This document shows, piece by piece, positions 20,512-31,215 of a DNA stretch of 64,000 bases. The translations under genes and the position numbers were made by a program. Position 1 is the stretch's first letter. Each line of letters begins with the position of its first letter. This DNA is from an uncultured Porphyromonadaceae bacterium (GTDB lineage Bacteria; Bacteroidota; Bacteroidia; Bacteroidales; Muribaculaceae). The stretch lies in contig CAMWUJ010000005.1 of assembly GCA_947177405.1 (NCBI GenBank), positions 1 through 64,000 on the forward strand, given 5' to 3'. The notes beneath the pieces were generated by a model. The model saw only the letters and a list, made by a program, of their open reading frames with translations, did no database searches and had not been told where the DNA came from.

Positions 20512-20865
20512 TTATAATACAGCTGCAATATTTCGGATGGAAGAAAGGCGTTTCATAAACGATACATAAGACTTTACCATCTGCATATTGTAATCGTTCT
20601 GAAGATTCAGCAATAAATCAGCCGGTATATTAAGAGCCGCCTCTATCAGGAGAGCCAACTCTGTATTCACACCTCTCTTCCCTTTAATTATTTCGTTTAG
20701 TAACGAAGCTTTTACATCGATACTCTCAGCAAGTTTTGCCTGAGTGATATTACCGGCCATCAGCTCATCTCGTATGAGTTCGCCGGGGTGAGTCGGTTCA
20801 AATGGAGTAAGATTGTTAGCAATCATGTCGGGATCAACCCCTTGCAATGTAATCATATTATTCAT
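20512..20865 (-). CDS. HigA-family XRE antitoxin (no adjacent toxin ORF)
   Basis: EPTHPGELIRDELMAGNITQAKLAESIDVKASLLNEIIKGKRGVNTELALLIEAALNIPADLLLNLQ. Confidence 0.82.
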   Translation of the reverse strand: MNNMITLQGVDPDMIANNLTPFEPTHPGELIRDELMAGNITQAKLAESIDVKASLLNEIIKGKRGVNTELALLIEAALNIPADLLLNLQNDYNMQMVKSYVSFMKRLSSIRNIAAVL

Positions 20866-21373
20866 AATGATTTGAAAGTTCGACTATTCTACAGACTATC
20901 AGAATTCGTAAGTGCTTAAAGCACATTTAAATGCAAAAAGTAAATCTTATGTTTAATCTGCTGAAATCTTTGATAGGACAGAATCCCATCTCTCGAGCAT
21001 GGGAAACACCACAATTGCTAAACTTAATTATAAATACCTTACTTTATTGAGGATACAAAGGATGGTATAAACTGAATTCCAAGAACTGCTGCAATACTAT
21101 ATAAAGTAAGGGCCGCCTCCTCACGGAGACGGCCAAAGGATTCGCTCTTGATTGTTAAATTAGTGAACGTTTTATCACTGTTTTTCATGTTTCCGATGTG
21201 ATCGTTGCCTCTCACATTCTGATTGAATTTCTTGAGTTGTCAGATAATATTGATTTTAAAGTTAGAGAATGTTGTGTTGGGATTCCCTTCTCCATCCATA
21301 CGTCACTGATAATTTCAAATTTAGGTTATATACATTGCGTAAATATAATTCGTCCCCGGTAAAGAATTTATAA

Positions 21374-21405
21374 GGTATCGGCAACTCGGAGATGTTGCCG
21401 ATACC
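21374..21405. terminator. Hairpin terminator downstream of ald
   Basis: ggtatcggcaac..gttgccgatacc perfect stem directly 3' of the minus-strand ald gene. Confidence 0.65.
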
Positions 21406-21417
21406 TATGGATAAGTA

Positions 21418-22524
21418 TTATAATTTCAAAGGATGATAAGGAAGATCAAATGCTTCGGCCACTGCCTTGAATGTGATCTCTCCATCCACTACGTTAACAC
21501 CGTCGGCCAATCCCGGGTCACGACGACATGCTTCCTCCCAGCCAAGGTCGGCAAGACGAAGGGCATAGGGCATAGTGGCATTGGTAAGGGCCAGAGTAGA
21601 AGTATAAGGAACGGCTCCCGGAATGTTGGCTACGCAATACTGGAGCACTCCGTCAACCTCAAATGTCGGCTCTGAATGTGTGGTGGGGTGAGAAGTCTCG
21701 AAGCAACCGCCCTGATCGATAGCTACGTCTACCATAACCGATCCCTTGCGCATAAGCTTGACCATATCAGCTGTGACAAGATGCGGAGCCTTAGCACCGG
21801 GCACGAGCACCGAACCAATCACAAGGTCGGTATCAGGGAGTTCCTGTTCGATATTATGGCGTGAGGAATAAAGAGTCTTCACATTCTTGGGCATCACTTC
21901 TGCACAATGGCGCAGTGTGGGAAGAGAGATATCGGTGATAGTGACATCCGCACCGAGGCCGGCAGCCATTAGAGCGGCATTACGACCTACAACACCGGCA
22001 CCAAGAACAAGCACCTTGGCGGGTTTCACTCCCGGAACGCCTCCTAAAAGAACACCACGTCCTCCCTGAGGCTTCTCAAGGAATCGGGCTCCTTCCTGGA
22101 TTGACATTCTTCCTGCCACCTCACTCATGGGGATCAGAAGAGGAAGTCGATGATCGCGGTCGGTCACTGTCTCATAAGCTATGCAGACTGCTCCCGATTC
22201 CAGCATGGCGTCGAGAAGAGCGCGCTCTGAAGCGAAATGGAAATATGTGAATAGAACCTGTCCTTTGCGGATAAGCTTGTATTCAGGTTCGATAGGCTCC
22301 TTTACCTTGATTATCATGTCGGCAGTAGCATATACATCCTCGATTGTCGGAAGGATGGTTGCGCCGGCCGCTTTATATTCTTCGTCTGAGAAGCCGCTGC
22401 CTTCACCGGCTGTGTGCTGCACGTAAAGGTCGTGTCCATGGGCTACCAGCTCTTTCACTCCTGCCGGAGTTGCGCCTACGCGATTTTCATTGTTTTTGAT
22501 CTCTTTTGGAATTCCTATCTTCAT
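21418..22524 (-). CDS. ald: Alanine dehydrogenase
   Basis: [75 protein letters not shown]. Confidence 0.97.
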   Translation of the reverse strand: MKIGIPKEIKNNENRVGATPAGVKELVAHGHDLYVQHTAGEGSGFSDEEYKAAGATILPTIEDVYATADMIIKVKEPIEPEYKLIRKGQVLFTYFHFASERALLDAMLESGAVCIAYETVTDRDHRLPLLIPMSEVAGRMSIQEGARFLEKPQGGRGVLLGGVPGVKPAKVLVLGAGVVGRNAALMAAGLGADVTITDISLPTLRHCAEVMPKNVKTLYSSRHNIEQELPDTDLVIGSVLVPGAKAPHLVTADMVKLMRKGSVMVDVAIDQGGCFETSHPTTHSEPTFEVDGVLQYCVANIPGAVPYTSTLALTNATMPYALRLADLGWEEACRRDPGLADGVNVVDGEITFKAVAEAFDLPYHPLKL

Positions 22525-22765
22525 GGTGGTATAGATTTAAGTATTTAAGTCTATGAAATACTATTTTTCCCCCTTTCGAGGCTCTTTTGTTTTGCGATGT
22601 AAATATAGCAACTATATTCGGGGTGGCAAATTATTTTTAAATGTTTAAAAACACATTTTAACTTTTTTCCCGTTTTTATCTCTCAACCTCCCGCTCCCCG
22701 GAGCGTTCTAATTATAAAACTAAGTGGCTTTAAGGCTCTGTTGGAAATTATTAAATGTAAATACT

Positions 22766-23071
22766 ATGGAAACAGAAAAAATTAAACAGCTTGAAAAAGA
22801 GACAGGCGTTGTGCTTGTGGAGTTTTATGCATCATGGTGTCCTCATTGCCAGAAGATGATGCCTGTTGTGGCGGATGTGAAAGCTCTTTTCGAGGGACGA
22901 GCCTCTGTATATCAGTTTGATATCGACGAGAATTCTGAATTTGCAGATTCCCTTGATGTGAAATCTATACCGACCTTTATCATATTCAAAAACGGCGAAC
23001 CTGTGTGGCGAACCGCCGGCGAACTTACTGCCGACAAACTTTCCGCCGAACTGGAGAAGGCTCTTTCATAA
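22766..23071 (+). CDS. Thioredoxin family protein
   Basis: VLVEFYASWCPHCQKMMPVVADV; start moved to METEKIKQLEKETG. Confidence 0.92.
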   Translation: METEKIKQLEKETGVVLVEFYASWCPHCQKMMPVVADVKALFEGRASVYQFDIDENSEFADSLDVKSIPTFIIFKNGEPVWRTAGELTADKLSAELEKALS

Positions 23072-23087
23072 TTAATATTTTATCGCT

Positions 23088-24098
23088 ATGGCAAGGGAAA
23101 GCAGCTTATTTACGGATTTTCTGAATGAGCTCGGGGTGAAGCATACGGCAGACTTCAGCAACACGCAATTTGAAAATATGAATTTCAAGTCTCTGTTTGG
23201 TTTCTCGCGTCTGCTTTCAAGCTATTCAATCCCTAACTCGGCTTTCAAAATTGAGAAAATCAATGAGCTTCTGAAGGTGCCTGTGCCATTTATGGCCCAG
23301 AAGTCGTCATCATTTGTCATCGTAACGGGAATCAAGGATAGGGATAATAATCCTACGGTGACATGGAAGTCGCAAAGTGGAGTGGAATCAGCTTCGGCAG
23401 AGGATTTTCTCAAGGGGTGTTCGGGAGTGATCCTGCAAGCCTATCCTGATGAGAAATCCATTGAACCCGATTATAACCGTCACCACCTTCTTGAAATGGC
23501 GGGATCGGCTAAAAGTTGGATTTTGTTCCTATGCGGAATGGTGATCTTTTTCTGGGGATTCTATGATTCCGGCTTGTATAAGAATATTTCAACCGTACTT
23601 CTCACCATTGTCGATCTGGCAGGCCTGGGCATAACATGGCTTCTGATACTGAAATCGCTTAAGGTGAAAAGTGTGGCAGCCGATAATGTTTGCGGTGTGC
23701 TTCAGGAGCATGGATGCGACCATGTGCTGGAGGATAAGGCTTCGAGCTTTTTCGGCATTTTCAGTTGGAGTGAAGTAGGCTTCGCATATTTCTCCGTGAG
23801 CATTGCGGCAATGCTGATTTTCCCAAAACTTATCGGGGCGATGACACTAATCAATGCCTGCTGTCTCCCCTTCACGATCTGGAGCATCTGGTATCAGAAA
23901 TTCAAGATCAAGACCTGGTGCACTCTTTGTGTTATCACCCAGTGTCTCCTTTGGTGTCAGTTTCTTTGCTACCTTTTGGGAGGATGGTGGTCAACCGTTT
24001 TTCCAATCCAACCGGCCATCATCCCATTGGGATGCGCCTATGCCGGGGCGATGCTTTCGATCAATGCAGTGTGCGAGTTTATTAAAAAGAGGATATAA
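23088..24098 (+). CDS. Vitamin K epoxide reductase (VKOR) family membrane protein with degenerate C39-peptidase-like N-terminus
   Basis: VKOR-like CGVLQEHGCDHVLEDKASSFFGIFSWSEVGFAYF and WCTLCVITQCLLW CxxC motif; N-terminal LLKVPVPFMAQKSSSFVIVTGI...WKSQSGVESASAEDFLKGCSGVIL. Confidence 0.75.
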   Translation: MARESSLFTDFLNELGVKHTADFSNTQFENMNFKSLFGFSRLLSSYSIPNSAFKIEKINELLKVPVPFMAQKSSSFVIVTGIKDRDNNPTVTWKSQSGVESASAEDFLKGCSGVILQAYPDEKSIEPDYNRHHLLEMAGSAKSWILFLCGMVIFFWGFYDSGLYKNISTVLLTIVDLAGLGITWLLILKSLKVKSVAADNVCGVLQEHGCDHVLEDKASSFFGIFSWSEVGFAYFSVSIAAMLIFPKLIGAMTLINACCLPFTIWSIWYQKFKIKTWCTLCVITQCLLWCQFLCYLLGGWWSTVFPIQPAIIPLGCAYAGAMLSINAVCEFIKKRI

Positions 24099-24120
24099 AA
24101 CCTCAATTTAAAAATAAAAT

Positions 24121-24255
24121 ATGAAGAAGATTGATCCGATTGCATTTGAAGATGCAAAGAAACTTACGGCAGCCGAGATGAATGCGCTGCACATGGAGAC
24201 GGGGCTCCATTCCGATGCTGTGCCTGATCACCATCTCCAGCGTCCCCAGCCATAG
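24121..24255 (+). CDS. Candidate short leader/precursor-like peptide (44 aa)
   Basis: MKKIDPIAFEDAKKLTAAEMNALHMETGLHSDAVPDHHLQRPQP; 22 nt after the VKOR gene; KxLTxxEMNAL pattern recalls CFB-group peptide leaders. Not in the ORF track. Confidence 0.4.
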   Translation: MKKIDPIAFEDAKKLTAAEMNALHMETGLHSDAVPDHHLQRPQP

Positions 24256-24743
24256 CCACGCCGGTGCTCGGCTCTTTTCTCCTGCTCTTTTAATTCCTCT
24301 TCGAGCCTTTCGAGCTTTATGGAAAACCTTTCCTCCAGTCCGACTGTCTCTATATACTGCCGGGCGAGGTCAAGATTACCCCGCGCACTCTTTATCGAGG
24401 GCGCGGGATTCTTTCTTTCCTTGATCCAATGTAGGTCGGTTTCGCATAAATAAAGATAGAGCTCCGCCGTTATTTCGGAATCGAAGCATAGAGAGGAGAA
24501 ATATTTCAACTCCTTTTTTATAGAGGTAATCGTGGGCCGCTTGCGTTGCTTCCCGGAGGGAGTGAAGAAGAGTCGATGAATCTTCACCTTGTATTTCTCA
24601 AGCTCCGACTCAAGATCGGGCTTGAGCCAGAACTCCAGATATTCCTTCGCTTCCGGACGGGCATCATAGAGCTCGCAAATCATTTCTGTAATCTCCGGCA
24701 CATCCATTCCGGCAAGAGCCTTTTTCAATTGCGCTTTCGACAT
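24228..24743 (-). CDS. Conserved hypothetical protein (DUF6155-like)
   Basis: 171 aa MSKAQLKKALAGMDVPEITEMICELYDARPEAKEYLEFWLKP. Confidence 0.65.
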   Translation of the reverse strand: MSKAQLKKALAGMDVPEITEMICELYDARPEAKEYLEFWLKPDLESELEKYKVKIHRLFFTPSGKQRKRPTITSIKKELKYFSSLCFDSEITAELYLYLCETDLHWIKERKNPAPSIKSARGNLDLARQYIETVGLEERFSIKLERLEEELKEQEKRAEHRRGYGWGRWRW

Positions 24744-24762
24744 ATCTTTCCATTATTTATGA

Positions 24763-26031
24763 TCACACAAAGAAGAAATAAGCTATCACTACGGCCGCTA
24801 TGGCTCCTGTGATGTCGGCTAAAAGGGCATAGCCGGCTGCATAGCGGGTCTTGGAGACTCCGACCGAACCGAAATATACGGCAAGAATATAGAATGTGGT
24901 GTCGGTACTTCCTCTTACTGCCGCGGCCAGTTTACTCACGAATGCATCGGGCCCGTTAGCTTTCATCACATCGAGCATCATTGCGCAACTCCCACTGCCG
25001 CTCAATGGTTTCATCAGCATAGTGGGAAGAGCTCCCACCCATTGCGTATCGAATCCGAGCCAAGCGACGAAGCTTTCCACCCATCCCGTGAATACGTCCA
25101 ATGCCCCGGAAGCACGGAACATCCCTATCGCCACAAGTATGGCCACAAGATAGGGAATTATCATCACTGCTGTCTTGAATCCCTCCTTGGCTCCCTCAAT
25201 AAAGACGTCATATACCCTTAACCGTTTTCTCACTCCGGCAATAAGGAAAGAGATTATCACACAGAACAATATCAGATTAGCCCCGAATGTGCTATATAAT
25301 TGAACCTTGTCGGCAGGCAAAGAGGAGAAGAACCAGGTCACCAGCCCGACAAAGGCGGCTATACCCAACAGCCACCCGCATATCACACGGTCAAATCTTA
25401 TCCGCTGCTTTATACATAACGCCCCGAGTCCGACCAATGTGGCGATTGCCGTGGCAATAAGGATTGGAATGAAGATATCCGTGGGATTGGCTGCCCCTCC
25501 CTGCGCACGATACATCATTATGCTTATCGGGATCAGGCATAACCCGCTGCTATTGAGCACAAGAAACATTATCATGGCATCTGTGGCAGTATCTTTCCTA
25601 TCATTGAGATTCTGCATCTCCTGCATCGCACGGAGTCCCATCGGCGTGGCAGCATTGTCGAGACCCAGCATATTGGCCGATATATTCATGAATATCGCTC
25701 CCATGGCCGGATGCCCCTTGGGGATTCCCGGGAATAGACGCGAGAAGAAGGGTGAAATGAGACGTCCCATCCCTTCCACCACTCCGCTTCTCTCCCCTAT
25801 CTTCATTATACCGAGCCAGAGGGTAAGCACTCCGGTGAGTCCGAGTGAAATCTCAAATGCAAATGCTGCCTGATCAAAGGAGGAATTCATTATGTCGCTC
25901 CACACCTGCAGATCGCCTGTAAAAAGAGTCTTGCCCAACGCCATCAGAAAAGCTATGGCGAAGAAAGCTATCCAAATCCAATTCAATACCATTTTCCAAG
26001 ATATGAAAATGAGGAGACAACAAGCAGTCAT
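24763..26031 (-). CDS. Spore maturation protein SpmA/SpmB-like (nucleoside recognition/Gate domains)
   Basis: GLTGVLTLWLGIMKIGERSGVVEGMGRLISPFFSRLFPGIPKGHPAMGAIFMNISANMLGLDNAATPMGLRAMQEMQ. Confidence 0.9.
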   Translation of the reverse strand: MTACCLLIFISWKMVLNWIWIAFFAIAFLMALGKTLFTGDLQVWSDIMNSSFDQAAFAFEISLGLTGVLTLWLGIMKIGERSGVVEGMGRLISPFFSRLFPGIPKGHPAMGAIFMNISANMLGLDNAATPMGLRAMQEMQNLNDRKDTATDAMIMFLVLNSSGLCLIPISIMMYRAQGGAANPTDIFIPILIATAIATLVGLGALCIKQRIRFDRVICGWLLGIAAFVGLVTWFFSSLPADKVQLYSTFGANLILFCVIISFLIAGVRKRLRVYDVFIEGAKEGFKTAVMIIPYLVAILVAIGMFRASGALDVFTGWVESFVAWLGFDTQWVGALPTMLMKPLSGSGSCAMMLDVMKANGPDAFVSKLAAAVRGSTDTTFYILAVYFGSVGVSKTRYAAGYALLADITGAIAAVVIAYFFFV

Positions 26032-26069
26032 CTCCCCGAGATTTCTATTGATTCTTTTACGAAGGGATA

Positions 26070-27155
26070 TCAGAATTTACGGATACCCATTATCTCGCGC
26101 ACATCGGCAAGAGTCTTGGCCGCTGCCTCGCGGGCTTTCTCGGCTCCCTGACGGACCACCTTGGAGATATATTCATCGTTATTGCGGATATCAAGGATTC
26201 TCTCGCGTATGGGAAGAGTGGTTTTTAGGATATCTTCGGCAAGCTGCTTCTTAAGGTCGCCATAACGGATGGAGCAATCGGCGTATGCATTCTTGAAATG
26301 TTCCACCGTGGATGGATCCGACACGAGCTCCATAAGAGTGAAAAGATTCTGTACCGGCTGACTCACGGGTGAATTGGGCTCTTTGGGTCCTTCATCGGTC
26401 ACGGCACGCATCACTTTCTTGCGCAGTGTCTTCTCATCGTCGATAAGATATATGCAGTTGCCCTCACTCTTACCCATCTTTCCCGATCCGTCAAGCCCGG
26501 GCACTTTCACTGCCTCTCCGCCAAAATTGAAATTAAAGGGCTCGGAGAAGTAGGGAGTTTTGTAGAATGAGTTGAATCGGCGGGCAAAACGTCGTGTGAG
26601 TTCAAGATGCTGCTCCTGGTCTTTCCCCACGGGCACAAGGTCGGCATGATGGATCAGGATATCCACGGCCATGAGGGTAGGATAGGTAAGAAGGCCGGCA
26701 TTCACGCGCTGATTGGTCTGATTTCCTATGATTTCCTTCTCTATCTCATCTCCATCTGAATGGATACCTAAGGCTTTGCGGGCCTTGTCCTTGAAGGAGG
26801 CGGTGCGCATGAGCTCACCGATTCCCACGTGCATATTCATCAGCAGATACATCTCGGAGATTTCAGGCACATCGCTCTGCACATAGATGGTGTTTTTCTC
26901 CGGATCAAGACCTGCCGCGAGATATTCGGCAAGAATATCCTTCACATTCTCATGAAGCATCTTAGGGTCGGGATGAGTGGTGAGAGCGTGAAGGTCGGCC
27001 ACGAAATAGCGGCAGTCGTAATCATCCTGCATCTTCACAAACTTGCTCAAAGCCCCGTAATAATTACCGAGATGAAGATTTCCAGTGGCGCGGATACCGC
27101 TGAGCACTATCTTCTTCTTGTCGTTCTCTTTATTCTCTATATCTTTATTTTCCAT
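26070..27155 (-). CDS. trpS: Tryptophan--tRNA ligase
   Basis: KKIVLSGIRATGNLHLGNYYGALSKFVKMQ; GKMGKSEGN (KMSKS-type); start moved to MENKDIENKEND. Confidence 0.95.
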   Translation of the reverse strand: MENKDIENKENDKKKIVLSGIRATGNLHLGNYYGALSKFVKMQDDYDCRYFVADLHALTTHPDPKMLHENVKDILAEYLAAGLDPEKNTIYVQSDVPEISEMYLLMNMHVGIGELMRTASFKDKARKALGIHSDGDEIEKEIIGNQTNQRVNAGLLTYPTLMAVDILIHHADLVPVGKDQEQHLELTRRFARRFNSFYKTPYFSEPFNFNFGGEAVKVPGLDGSGKMGKSEGNCIYLIDDEKTLRKKVMRAVTDEGPKEPNSPVSQPVQNLFTLMELVSDPSTVEHFKNAYADCSIRYGDLKKQLAEDILKTTLPIRERILDIRNNDEYISKVVRQGAEKAREAAAKTLADVREIMGIRKF

Positions 27156-27180
27156 TTTTCTATATTTTCTTTGAAATTGT

Positions 27181-27897
27181 TTAAAAATTCCATCCTGCGG
27201 TGAATGTCCAGGCTTTCGTCCTTCCGCCATAGCTCTGATAGAATCCTGCTCCGAGATCCTGTCGGCCGTATGCATTTATCATTCCGGCTTCATAATGGAT
27301 GCCGAAATAAATGTGACGTGATATCTCAAGCCCCATCCCCATTTTGAGGCCGAAATCAAATCCGGATGCGTTAGCTGTGAAAGGAACTTTATTATCAATG
27401 TCGGTAGCCGTGGAAATGAGCTCAAGATTCTTCATCTTCGATTTCAGTTTAAATCCCATATATGGTCCGAAATCCACATGCCATCGAAGGTAATCGGAGA
27501 TATTGAAACGCATCGAGGCAAGCACCGGTATGTTCAGATAATATGAATTGCGATGAGCTATCTGGGTGACATATCTTGTATCGCCTGTCTCATTGAAATA
27601 ATACTGCACGAAAGAGGAATGGCCGCTCCGCGATTCAAAGAACACACCGGGCTGAATGGCAAGATAATCCTTTATATTTATGTCGGCCACTACACCGGCA
27701 TTAAATCCCGTGCCCCAACTCTGGAAGTTGTAGCCTCCCCAGGAATCATTGGAGAGGGTGCGGTTGGATGTATTGACTCCTGCCCGCACTCCTATATTGA
27801 AGAGGTAAGGAGTGTCTTCGGTGGAGAAAAATTCGGCCGCACGCCCTGCGAGTGTAAAAGCGGCAAGGGCAATTATTGATAATAGAAAACGCTTCAT
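27181..27897 (-). CDS. Outer-membrane beta-barrel (PorT-like) protein
   Basis: Signal peptide; NIGVRAGVNTSNRTLSND; LRWHVDFGPYMGFKLKSK; C-terminal aromatic WTFTAGWNF. Confidence 0.75.
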   Translation of the reverse strand: MKRFLLSIIALAAFTLAGRAAEFFSTEDTPYLFNIGVRAGVNTSNRTLSNDSWGGYNFQSWGTGFNAGVVADINIKDYLAIQPGVFFESRSGHSSFVQYYFNETGDTRYVTQIAHRNSYYLNIPVLASMRFNISDYLRWHVDFGPYMGFKLKSKMKNLELISTATDIDNKVPFTANASGFDFGLKMGMGLEISRHIYFGIHYEAGMINAYGRQDLGAGFYQSYGGRTKAWTFTAGWNF

Positions 27898-28137
27898 CTG
27901 TCTTGATTTTCCTTTTGCCGTAACTTTCCGGCAAATGTTTTGAAGAGGTCTTGCGCCACTTCAGGAAGCAAAATTATAAAAAAGTATTCTATATCGAAAA
28001 TTTTTATCTAATTTTGCAGCGAAAACAACAGATTTCATAATTATCAAAAATTCACGGAAGGGGCACTGCTGATTTTATATTAACCGGTATGAGAGATTAT
28101 TTATCAGTAACGGCCTCTTTCATGTACCAAATCATCT

Positions 28138-29148
28138 ATGGAACAAAAAAAATACAACAGCTTGATGACCAACACGAAAGACTATTTCTTCATTGTGTTT
28201 GGACTTATGCTCTATGCGTTTGGCTTCACGGCTTTCATTCTGCCTCATGAGATTGTGATAGGCGGCCTGGCCGGTGTGGGAACGCTGGTCTATTTCGCCA
28301 CCAATGGAATGATCTCGGTCGGCGTGACATCGTATGTGCTCAATCTCATCCTGCTGGCTATGGCCTATAAGGTGGTGGGTCGCAAATTCGTGTTGCGCAC
28401 CATCTTCGGAGTCACCGTTGTCTCTCTTGGCATCGGATGTCTTGAGAGCGTGTTCATGGGTCTGGGTCATCCCCTGATTCCCGACAGAGTGGTATCGGTA
28501 GTGCTTGGGGCGATATTATGCGGCATCGGAGTCGGCACGGCATTCAACCACAACGGATCTTCGGGTGGAACGGACATAATAGCGGCCATGGTATCGAAAG
28601 TGAGCAATGTGAGCATCGGCCGAACCATGATCTATGTGGATTTCTTCATCGTGAGCAGCTCCCTGCTTCTCCCATTCAACGGTTCTTTCGAACAACGCCT
28701 CGAAGCACGTATCCCCACTATGGTCTATGGTTTCATGGTGACCTTCATAGTTTCATACGTATGTGACACCCTGATCAATACCAACCGTCAAGCCACTCAA
28801 TTCATAATCTTCTCTTCCAAATGGCAGGAGATAGCCGACAAAATCAATAATGAGGCCCACCGAGGTTGCACCGTGCTTGATGGCGAGGGATGGTATTCCA
28901 AACATGAGGTGAAGATCCTGATGGTGTTCTGCCGTAAGATTGAGTCGGTAACAATTTTCCGTATCATCAAAAGCGTGGATGAGGATGCTTTCGTGACTCA
29001 GGGAGCGGTGAATGGCGTATATGGGAAAGGCTTCGACAAGGTGAAGATTAAGATGAAGAAGCCTCAAGCCAACAATTCGAAGCTCACCTCCCTTCCCGAT
29101 GGTAAGAAAGAATTGCATCAGGTGAGACGTTCGAATCGAGAGGAATAA
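28138..29148 (+). CDS. YitT family membrane protein (DUF2179 C-terminus)
   Basis: FIVFGLMLYAFGFTAFILPHEIVIGGLAGVGTLVYFATNGMISVG; C-terminal RGCTVLDGEGWYSKHEVKILMVFCRK. Confidence 0.92.
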   Translation: MEQKKYNSLMTNTKDYFFIVFGLMLYAFGFTAFILPHEIVIGGLAGVGTLVYFATNGMISVGVTSYVLNLILLAMAYKVVGRKFVLRTIFGVTVVSLGIGCLESVFMGLGHPLIPDRVVSVVLGAILCGIGVGTAFNHNGSSGGTDIIAAMVSKVSNVSIGRTMIYVDFFIVSSSLLLPFNGSFEQRLEARIPTMVYGFMVTFIVSYVCDTLINTNRQATQFIIFSSKWQEIADKINNEAHRGCTVLDGEGWYSKHEVKILMVFCRKIESVTIFRIIKSVDEDAFVTQGAVNGVYGKGFDKVKIKMKKPQANNSKLTSLPDGKKELHQVRRSNREE

Positions 29149-29992
29149 TCTCACGGTCGCGCGCCCACCATGTCATCTGCTTCTTTGCATAGACACGGGT
29201 ATTCTTCTTTATCCTGCTGATGGCCGTGTGGCGATCCATCTCTCCCTCGAACATCGAGAATAGCTCTTTCAATCCGACGGTATTTAATGAATTCAGAGCG
29301 CGTAGCGGATAGACGCTGCGCGCTTCTTCTTCAAGACCGGCTTCGATCATGGCATCCACGCGCCGGTTGATTCGATCGAAAAGCTGCTCGCGTGGCATTG
29401 TGATCATATATTTCTCTATCAGGAACGGTCGTTCGCGCTTTTGGCCGGTACGCAGCTGAGTATAACTTTTCCCTGCAGTCCTGATGATCTCCACGGCATG
29501 AAACACTCTCTTGATATTGCGTTTATCCACTATCGAATAATACTCCGGATCCAGTTCCCTCAGAGTTTCAAGCAACCATGTGTCTCCCAATTCCGAGTGC
29601 TCGGCCATGAGACCTTGTCGTATATCGTCGGGCACGGTCGGGAGATCGTCGATACCATTGCAGAGAGCATCTACATACATCATCGACCCTCCGCACACCA
29701 CTACCGATCCGTACCGATTCATTACATCGCGGCCAATCCGCAAGGCGTCTTGCTCAAACTGAGAGGCACTGTAATAAGTATCCAAGGGTAGCCTGTCGAT
29801 AAGATGATGGCGCACTAAGGCTCGCTCTTCTTCAGTAGGCATGGCTGTAACTATCGGAATCCCTTTATATATCTGCCTGCTGTCTGCCGAGATAATTTCT
29901 GTGCCAAGCTGTTGGGCAAGCTGCACGGCAAGGGCCGACTTCCCGGAGGCTGTCGGCCCTGTTATAACATACATTTTTTTTGTCATTCCCAA
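29084..29992 (-). CDS. miaA: tRNA dimethylallyltransferase
   Basis: MYVITGPTASGKSALAVQLAQQLGTEIISADSRQIYKGIPIVTAMPTEEE. Confidence 0.95.
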   Translation of the reverse strand: MGMTKKMYVITGPTASGKSALAVQLAQQLGTEIISADSRQIYKGIPIVTAMPTEEERALVRHHLIDRLPLDTYYSASQFEQDALRIGRDVMNRYGSVVVCGGSMMYVDALCNGIDDLPTVPDDIRQGLMAEHSELGDTWLLETLRELDPEYYSIVDKRNIKRVFHAVEIIRTAGKSYTQLRTGQKRERPFLIEKYMITMPREQLFDRINRRVDAMIEAGLEEEARSVYPLRALNSLNTVGLKELFSMFEGEMDRHTAISRIKKNTRVYAKKQMTWWARDREIIPLDSNVSPDAILSYHREGR

Positions 29993-29994
29993 TA

Positions 29995-31215
29995 TCAGGC
30001 TTCTCCCACAATCTTACAGATGTTGACAATCACCTCAGTGGCTTTCTCCATCGAACGGATGCTTACATATTCGAAACGTCCGTGGAAGTTCTCGCCTCCT
30101 GCAAAGATATTGGGACAAGGAAGGCCTTTGAAAGATAACTGAGCGCCATCTGTGCCACCGCGGATCGGCTGCACCTTAGGAGTAACACCGGCATCGCGCA
30201 TAGCCTGCTCGGCTATCTCGATCACATGAATCACGGGCTCTATCTTCTCCTTCATGTTGTAATACTGATCTTTTATCTCGACAGTGCAGCATCCGGGATA
30301 TTCGGTATTGGTCTTATTCACCAGATGCTCTATCTCGCGCTTGCGGCGTTCGAAACGATCGCGGTCGTGATCGCGGATAATATAGTTAAGTGTGGTCTCC
30401 TCCACTGATCCGTTGATACCCACGAGATGATAGAATCCTTCATACCCCTCGGTATGTTCGGGAGTTTCCCAACGGGGAAGCATGGTGATAAAGCTATTAG
30501 CCACCCGAATGGAATTTATCATCTTATGCTTTGCATAACCGGGATGCACGTTGCGACCTTTTATGGTGACCTTGGCAGAAGCCGCATTGAAGTTCTCATA
30601 TTCGAGCTCTCCGATTGCCCCTCCGTCCATAGTATAGGCGAAATCACACCCGAATTTCTCAACATCGAATTTATGTGCTCCCAATCCGATCTCTTCATCC
30701 GGATTGAAGCCAATGCGGATCTTTCCGTGTTTGATTTCAGGATGCTCCTGAAGATATGCCACAGCTGCCAGAATCTCTGCCACTCCGGCTTTGTCGTCGG
30801 CGCCAAGAAGTGTGGTGCCGTCGGTAACGATCAGATCCTGACCTAAATAATTCAGAAGCTCCGGGAATTGTTCTGGAGAAAGCACCACATCCTCTTCTTC
30901 GTTAAGCACGATGTCGAGACCGTTATAGTCTTTAACGATGCGGGGCTTTACATTCTTACCCGACATATCGGGACTTGTGTCAATATGAGCGATGAATCCT
31001 ATCACCGGCACATCGGCTTCTATATTGGAAGGAAGAGTGGCAAAAAGATAGCCGTTTTCATCAAGGCTTATCTCTTCAAGACCCATCTCTTCCACCACTC
31101 CCTTGAGATATTTCACAAATACCATCTGCCCCGGCGTGGATGGAGTGAGATTGGTCTCCTCATCGCTTTGCGTGTCGAATTTCACAAAGTCGAGAAATCT
31201 GTCAACTACTGTCAT
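29995..31215 (-). CDS. pepT: Peptidase T
   Basis: [47 protein letters not shown]; start moved to [10 protein letters not shown]. Confidence 0.95.
   Translation of the reverse strand: MTVVDRFLDFVKFDTQSDEETNLTPSTPGQMVFVKYLKGVVEEMGLEEISLDENGYLFATLPSNIEADVPVIGFIAHIDTSPDMSGKNVKPRIVKDYNGLDIVLNEEEDVVLSPEQFPELLNYLGQDLIVTDGTTLLGADDKAGVAEILAAVAYLQEHPEIKHGKIRIGFNPDEEIGLGAHKFDVEKFGCDFAYTMDGGAIGELEYENFNAASAKVTIKGRNVHPGYAKHKMINSIRVANSFITMLPRWETPEHTEGYEGFYHLVGINGSVEETTLNYIIRDHDRDRFERRKREIEHLVNKTNTEYPGCCTVEIKDQYYNMKEKIEPVIHVIEIAEQAMRDAGVTPKVQPIRGGTDGAQLSFKGLPCPNIFAGGENFHGRFEYVSIRSMEKATEVIVNICKIVGEA

Noticed and set aside
21111-21135. ggccgcctcctcacggagacggcc hairpin
   Set aside because: Stable stem but no T-tract or clear gene partner; not enough to call a regulatory RNA.
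22724-22765. Upstream extension of the thioredoxin ORF (MALRLCWKLLNVNT)
   Set aside because: Non-thioredoxin-like sequence; METEKIKQLEKETG at 22766 is the natural start.
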